NCBI GenBank assembly: GCA_964448935.1
Contig: CAYVBE010000139.1
Coordinates: 1 to 11,728, forward strand
DNA: 11,728 bases
Direction: 5' to 3'
DNA from: CAYVBE01 sp964448935
GTDB taxonomy: Bacteria > Planctomycetota > Brocadiia > SM23-32
Shown: piece by piece, positions 9,001 to 11,728 of the stretch
Layout of the letters: each line of letters opens with the position of its first letter
Position numbering within the stretch: the stretch's first letter is position 1
Notes under the pieces: model-generated
What the model saw: the letters and a program-made list of their open reading frames with translations, nothing else
Databases searched by the model: none
What the model was told of the DNA's origin: nothing
Translations under genes and position numbers: made by a program

Positions 9001-9947
9001 TGGACGGACGGGTGTTCGTGGGCAGCAGCGACGGTCACTTCTACGCGGTGGACGCCGAGACCGGCGAGCTGGTCTGGAAAGTCCCCGTGCGCGGCGGGGT
9101 TGAGTCTTCCGCCTGCGTGGCCGACGGCGTGGTCTATTTCAACGGGAATGATCAGCGCCTTTACGCCGCGGACGCCGAGACGGGCGAGGTGATCTGGCGT
9201 TTCGCCGCTGCTCGCGCGGGAGTCTTCAGTCCATCCTCACCCGTGGTGGGTTACGGCACCGTCTTCTGCAACATGGGCCGCCGGGGCGTCGTGGGCGTGG
9301 ACGTCGAGACAGGCAAAGAGGTCTGGCGCTGCCGGGAGGTGGTGGCGCCCAAAGGACTTGGCTCGCCGACTCTGGCGCCCGGCCTTCACCTTCAAGCAGG
9401 CTCTGGCGTTGCCGACATATACGCGGCAAGCATTCGGACCGAACGCAATATCTGGCAGGTGCGGACGCTCGGCTATTCCAGCTTCAACACCGCCGCCGTT
9501 GCGGACGGCACGGTCTACGCCGGCACGTCTGCGGTCGAGCCCGGCATTGCCGCCGTTGACCTGGATACGGGCAAAACGCTTTGGTCCGTTTTCGTCGAGC
9601 CGCACCTGTCGAAGGAGGACCGGCGCGGCGTTTTGTCCTCGCCCACCGTCGGGGGCGGCCGCCTCTACATCGGCAGCGACAGCGGCTGGCTGTACGCCCT
9701 CGATGCCACGAGCGGCGAGCGGGTGTGGCGGTTCCAGACCGGCGGCGCCGTCCGCTCCTCACCCGGTCTGGCGGGCGAGCTACTCTACTTCGGCAGCAAC
9801 GACGGCAACGTTTACGCCGTGGAGGCCGACGGGGGCGAGGAGCGATGGCGCTTCGAGACCGGCGGACCGGTCAGCTCCTCGCCGTGGCTCGGGGACGGCG
9901 TCCTCTACGTCGGCAGCCAGGACGGCTCGCTTTATGCGCTTGAGTAA
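6012..9947 (+). CDS. Giant lipoprotein: N-terminal domain of unknown type, two FGE-sulfatase domains, PQQ/BamB-like beta-propeller
   Basis: A 1311-residue protein. The signal peptide ends in lipobox VIGC (C19), predicting a lipid-anchored exported protein. Residues about 25-340 match nothing I recognise; they include an acidic DVDGDGETEDD loop (from D90) resembling DxDxDG calcium loops. Two FGE-sulfatase/SUMF1-type domains follow, about 343-592 and 634-926. Each has the family marks: DEPVT (406, 698), CNALSE.EGRTP (421, 713), YRLPT.AEW (484, 784), GGRTHPV, and GNVWE or GNVYE (531, 844). The region after GGG (556) or GGSW (897) lacks the cysteine pair used by true formylglycine-generating enzymes, so catalysis is doubtful. 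From about 958 to the end, eight repeats of the type G.[VL]Y.GS.DG.LYA.[DE]...G...W form a propeller like BamB or PQQ dehydrogenases; cofactor binding is not implied. It is the third gene of the operon, 59 bp after the dehydrogenase. Likely role: extracytoplasmic ligand binding or scaffolding. Confidence 0.85.
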   Translation: MNTAQRVSAAVLALLVIGCLPVSQVEGSAERTPVWAPGEPSAEAQPEPVRCRVVDYGDDLARYDCAGPGGTRYRSGSSAPLPLEFEHGPDVDGDGETEDDHVAFLRFSTIQSLSPPPWPASGYFPGVRNGTFYGGITWYEANTPMRKHDVTAEHYVNPNHEGPFFDRRAEDFALSGQTYLKNPDAAHRQFAVFLWRKEDFANRGDTCRVTFDGQSRMVMYIARYWHGFDDGRFVVRDGRRFYISEKTFDIPDWVKGTRWHYGKPYVCQPTETRWAEYDPEGYRIDFDPERADFREHRFEDVTAVGWYLGKRDLDTEHTHVKLYAFEVDAVVHRPSRPSENAAMRRVPAGGEIPEFYLSTCEVPYRLWKRVYRYATSPFYAGEPNYLFMKNGDMGSTDAGGFEHGQDEPVTDITYLDALAFCNALSEMEGRTPVYYTDPQRQNIFRRQEIATVATWPGGRAAEKNPIYRPIELPRVYAKWQADGYRLPTGAEWARAFREGGAGAPGWTGENSGGRTHPVGSAGAEGFHDMIGNVWELTWGEGGSYDAGQGAPYTALGGGIHHPAEPSEHPASPYGDRPFDGSHLIGLRLVRRAAGLPAPPGKYSEDVPVWRLQKGRKTDAPDPDARPDAPELVEVPEATYTREIDRADVFVSTFFMGKTEVTYAQWLEVYRWAVAHGYEFARDGDLGSMYWFNHSHAPDEPVTNITWHDMMVWCNALSELEGRTPAYYTDPEKSEVYRSAFAFRPPKVHARTLGRSRLERDRYSQWLRVNDPEPWVFVRWDADGYRLPTLAEWQRAARAQSESESPWTAEGGAEEFAWNIKNSGGRTHPVAGKKPNPLGLYDILGNVYERTWSIGDDAKDFYYDLRNPKGDWYRYDIIGQKVARRRHVVTKRPPYAAGGSWFWGGMNADHFIPSVGYPDVGFRVVRCEAGTHPRDGREKQERIVLDVDPQDLDLLQGQVWRGNVGRNGVFQASGLSRLSGLRWEFKTEGKVLSSPVAVDGRVFVGSSDGHFYAVDAETGELVWKVPVRGGVESSACVADGVVYFNGNDQRLYAADAETGEVIWRFAAARAGVFSPSSPVVGYGTVFCNMGRRGVVGVDVETGKEVWRCREVVAPKGLGSPTLAPGLHLQAGSGVADIYAASIRTERNIWQVRTLGYSSFNTAAVADGTVYAGTSAVEPGIAAVDLDTGKTLWSVFVEPHLSKEDRRGVLSSPTVGGGRLYIGSDSGWLYALDATSGERVWRFQTGGAVRSSPGLAGELLYFGSNDGNVYAVEADGGEERWRFETGGPVSSSPWLGDGVLYVGSQDGSLYALE

Positions 9948-9956
9948 GCGTTACTC
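9942..9956. repeat. 15-bp inverted repeat spanning two convergent stop codons
   Basis: GAGTAA GCG TTACTC is a perfect 6-bp inverted repeat with a 3-bp centre. It consists of the last Glu codon plus the TAA of each convergent gene. It is too short, and lacks the U-tract, to act as an intrinsic terminator. It may be a coincidence of both proteins ending in Glu with a TAA stop. Confidence 0.6.
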
Positions 9957-11315
9957 GGGGAGGACGGGCGGGGCGCCGATTCGGTAGACGTGGAAGCCCA
10001 ACTCCGCCAGTGCGGGGTGGTCCAGAACGTTGCAGCCATCGAACAGGAAGGACGGGTCCTCCATCCCCTCGAAGATGCGCTCGAAGTCCAGTTCCGCGTA
10101 CTGCGGCCACGCCGTCAGCAACGCCACTGCGTGCGCGCCGTGGGTCGCCTCGCAGGGGTCTTCCGTGTAGGTTACGTCCTCGCACCCGGCCAGGTCCTGC
10201 CGGGCGTTCTCCAGCGCGCGCGGATCACTGACGGCTATAGAAGCCCGCTCCTCCGCCAGGCGGCGGCAGACGTTGATGGCCGGTGAGAACCGGGTGTCAC
10301 TGGTGTGCGGCTTGAACGCGAAGCCCAGCACGGCCACGCGCTTGCCCGCCAGCGTGTTGAACATGGCGTCGAGCATCATGCTGACGAACCGGTCCTCCTG
10401 GAACTGGTTCATGTCCACCACCTGCTTCCAGTAGCGCGCCACCTCGGGCAGGCCGTGGCGGTCGCTGAGGTAGGAGAGGTTCAGAATGTCCTTGCGGAAG
10501 CAGGAGCCACCGAAGCCGACGCTGGCGCGCAGGAAGTTCGGCCCGATGCGGCGGTCCATGCCGATCGCCCGCGCCACTTCGCGGACGTTGGCGCCGGTCC
10601 TCTCGCAGAGAGCCGATATGGCGTTGATGGAGGAGACCCGCTGGGCCAGGAAGGCGTTGGCCGCCAGCTTGGCCAGCTCGCTCGACCACAGGTCGGTGGC
10701 CACGATGCGCTCCTCGGGCACCCAGTGGGCGTAGATGTCCACGATCTCCTGCCGCGCGCGGCGGCCCTCGGGCGTCTCATGCGCACCGATCAACACGCGG
10801 TCCGGCTCCTCCAGATCGCGGATGGCCGTGCCCTCTGCGAGGAACTCGGGGTTCGAGACCACCTCGAAGTCCACGCCGCCCGAACTGCTGCGCAGGATGT
10901 TCTCCATCGCCTCCGCGGTGCGCACGGGCAGGGTGCTCTTCTCCACCACGATCTTGGGGCTGGTGCTGCACCGCGCAATCTGGCGGGCCGTGCGCTCCCA
11001 GTACTGCAGATCGGCCGCCCGGCCCGCCCCCTGGCCGAAGGTTTTGGTCGGCGTGTTGACGCTGACGAAGATGATCTCCGCGTCGTCAATGTGCGCCTCG
11101 ACGTCGTCGTAGAAGAACAGGTTACGCCCGCGCGCGGCCTTGACCACCTCGTCGAGTCCGGGCTCGTAGATGGGCAGTTCGTCGCTGTTCCAGGCGGCCA
11201 CGCGCTCCGCGTTAATGTCCACCAACTCCACGCGGTATTCCGGGCAGTGCTTGGCGATCACCGCCATGGTCGGCCCGCCGACGTACCCGGCGCCGATGCA
11301 CAGGATATTCTTCAT
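9951..11315 (-). CDS. ugd: UDP-glucose 6-dehydrogenase, animal/plant-type
   Basis: A 454-residue enzyme that oxidises UDP-glucose to UDP-glucuronate with two NAD+, in the cytoplasm; the product feeds glycan synthesis. The N-terminal NAD fold has GAGYVGG (8-14). Also visible are VNTPTKT, EKSTLPVR, NPEFLAEGTAIRDL with catalytic-site E161, SSELAKLAANAFLAQR with K216 and N220, and VGFGGSCFRKD with nucleophile C272 and D276. The C-terminal UDP-binding domain carries GFAFKPHTSDTR. As far as memory allows, the sequence follows the animal UGDH pattern closely, including LPIYEPGL, GRAADL and HWVP, rather than the shorter classical bacterial Ugd pattern. Such enzymes also occur in Planctomycetota and Bacteroidota, so this need not be recent transfer. 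The start ATG has GGGGGA upstream. It converges on the lipoprotein gene with 3 bp between stops and probably has its own promoter near 11360. Confidence 0.95.
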   Translation of the reverse strand: MKNILCIGAGYVGGPTMAVIAKHCPEYRVELVDINAERVAAWNSDELPIYEPGLDEVVKAARGRNLFFYDDVEAHIDDAEIIFVSVNTPTKTFGQGAGRAADLQYWERTARQIARCSTSPKIVVEKSTLPVRTAEAMENILRSSSGGVDFEVVSNPEFLAEGTAIRDLEEPDRVLIGAHETPEGRRARQEIVDIYAHWVPEERIVATDLWSSELAKLAANAFLAQRVSSINAISALCERTGANVREVARAIGMDRRIGPNFLRASVGFGGSCFRKDILNLSYLSDRHGLPEVARYWKQVVDMNQFQEDRFVSMMLDAMFNTLAGKRVAVLGFAFKPHTSDTRFSPAINVCRRLAEERASIAVSDPRALENARQDLAGCEDVTYTEDPCEATHGAHAVALLTAWPQYAELDFERIFEGMEDPSFLFDGCNVLDHPALAELGFHVYRIGAPPVLPE

Positions 11316-11357
11316 GGAGATTTCCCCCGTTATGGATCAAGCGCCCGTCCGGTGCGC

Positions 11358-11363
11358 ATTATA
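11358..11363 (-). promoter_or_regulatory. Candidate -10 element of the UDP-glucose dehydrogenase gene
   Basis: The minus strand reads a perfect TATAAT here, about 43 bp upstream of the ATG at 11315. The hexamer at a 17-bp distance (GGAGTT) is a poor -35, so an activator or alternative factor may be involved. The predicted start near 11351 leaves a leader of about 36 nt. Confidence 0.45.
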
Positions 11364-11370
11364 AGCCCCG

Positions 11371-11468
11371 GTCACCCCCAAACTCCAGTCATCACGGGCG
11401 TTCTCGAAGTGACAGGGTGGAAACGGGGAGCTTGCTTACCGCTCGCAATGACGGGGGGTAGCGAGCGG
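11371..11468. repeat. Degenerate intergenic repeat of the GTCATTGCGAG type, with an 8-bp hairpin
   Basis: This stretch has no coding signal. On the minus strand two related segments occur, GTCATTGCGAG (11442-11452) and GTCACTTCGAG (11403-11413), identical at 9 of 11 positions and 39 bp apart. The first resembles a dispersed intergenic element seen in many bacterial genomes (GTCATTGCGAG-type units); that comparison is from memory. A perfect 8-bp stem, CCGCTCGC (11439-11446) with GCGAGCGG (11461-11468), encloses a 14-nt loop. The element separates the ugd promoter from the 3' end of the next gene. Confidence 0.45.
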
Positions 11469-11515
11469 GGGCAGAGTGCTGCGCACGAGCCGGACGGCTA
11501 CCCCCGGCCGTTCGT

Positions 11516-11728
11516 TCAGCCGCTCTGGCTCGGCACGGGTGGGAGCCCGAAGCCCTCCCTTATCCAGTTGACCACGGCCACGCCGGTGAAGCGGGCGTCC
11601 CAGGGGTAGTCGCCGGTCCAGGACGGCTTGCCGGAAGCGGGGATAGGTTCCGTGCCGCCCCGGCGCATGTTGGTGGCAACCGCCATGAATGTCTTCACCC
11701 CGATGGGGTCGTAGGCTTCGCCGGCTTC
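11516..11728 (-). CDS. Unidentified protein, C-terminal 70 residues only
   Basis: An open minus-strand frame enters from the window's right edge and ends at TGA (11516-11518). Its third codon positions are strongly G/C, like the neighbouring genes, and the residue mix is protein-like: rich in Gly, Pro, Trp and Tyr, with GDYPWDARFTG and NWIREGFGLPP. No start codon is expected within the window; the GTG at 11696-11698 is internal to the open frame. The Trp/Tyr/Gly-rich end would suit an exported carbohydrate-active or beta-rich protein, but I recognise no family. It is co-directional with ugd, 200 bp upstream of it, and separated from it by a promoter candidate and a repeat, so it is probably a separate transcription unit. 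Confidence 0.6.
   Translation of the reverse strand, partial: EAGEAYDPIGVKTFMAVATNMRRGGTEPIPASGKPSWTGDYPWDARFTGVAVVNWIREGFGLPPVPSQSG

Noticed and set aside
5913..9038. 1041-codon open frame on the minus strand
   Set aside because: It is antisense to the FGE/propeller lipoprotein, has no recognisable motif, and has the composition of a GC-rich shadow frame.
11439..11468. 8-bp GC-rich hairpin as an intrinsic terminator for the right-edge gene
   Set aside because: The loop is 14 nt, and no T-tract follows on the minus strand (it reads TAAGCAAGC), so it does not fit an intrinsic terminator.
11488..11499. Short palindrome AGCCGGACGGCT downstream of the right-edge gene
   Set aside because: A 5-bp stem with a 2-base centre is expected by chance in DNA this GC-rich, and nothing else supports a function.
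10305..11609. 434-codon open frame on the plus strand
   Set aside because: It is antisense to the well-supported UDP-glucose dehydrogenase and runs on through the repeat region; no protein motif.

Overview
This is a GC-rich bacterial chromosomal fragment with almost no intergenic space. It carries a polysaccharide or glycoside-metabolism locus. Large multidomain secreted lipoproteins (GH2 glycosidase, FGE-sulfatase folds, PQQ-type propeller) sit beside a xylose-isomerase-like TIM-barrel protein and a Gfo/Idh/MocA dehydrogenase. That combination is typical of Planctomycetota, Lentisphaerota, Hydrogenedentota or Armatimonadota-like genomes, often known only from metagenomes. The taxon is an inference from gene content; no rRNA or marker gene is present.

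Layout. (1) 1-3819, minus strand: the first 1273 residues of a very large exported GH2-family glycoside hydrolase, whose 3' end lies outside the window. It has an N-terminal lipobox, the three GH2 core domains with both catalytic glutamates, then two copies of an amidotransferase-like domain. A Ca-dependent carbohydrate-binding module is embedded in the second copy. (2) 3820-4057: a 238-bp divergent intergenic region with a good sigma70-type promoter candidate facing each way. (3) 4058-9947, plus strand: a tight three-gene operon. It encodes a sugar isomerase/epimerase-fold protein, a Gfo/Idh/MocA oxidoreductase (GTG start, 4-bp overlap with the previous gene) and a 1311-residue lipoprotein. 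The lipoprotein joins an unrecognised N-terminal region, two tandem FGE-sulfatase domains and an eight-repeat PQQ/BamB-like beta-propeller. (4) 9951-11315, minus strand: a UDP-glucose 6-dehydrogenase of the animal/plant-like type, convergent with the operon and only 3 bp away from it. (5) 11316-11515: an intergenic region with a TATAAT promoter element and a degenerate repeat. (6) 11516-11728, minus strand: the last 70 codons of an unidentified gene that continues past the window edge.

How the parts may work together (inference). The GH2 protein would bind and cleave a glycan outside the cytoplasm. The two cytoplasmic enzymes would then isomerise or oxidise the released sugar. The FGE-FGE-propeller lipoprotein looks like a surface or periplasmic binding or scaffold protein rather than an active formylglycine-generating enzyme, because the usual catalytic cysteine pair is absent from both FGE copies. 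UDP-glucose dehydrogenase supplies UDP-glucuronate for polymer synthesis and is probably a separate transcription unit. I see no tRNA, rRNA, CRISPR, transposase or integrase. The long antisense open frames are artefacts of high GC content. The most unusual features are the architecture of the 1311-residue lipoprotein and the nested domain arrangement of the GH2 protein.
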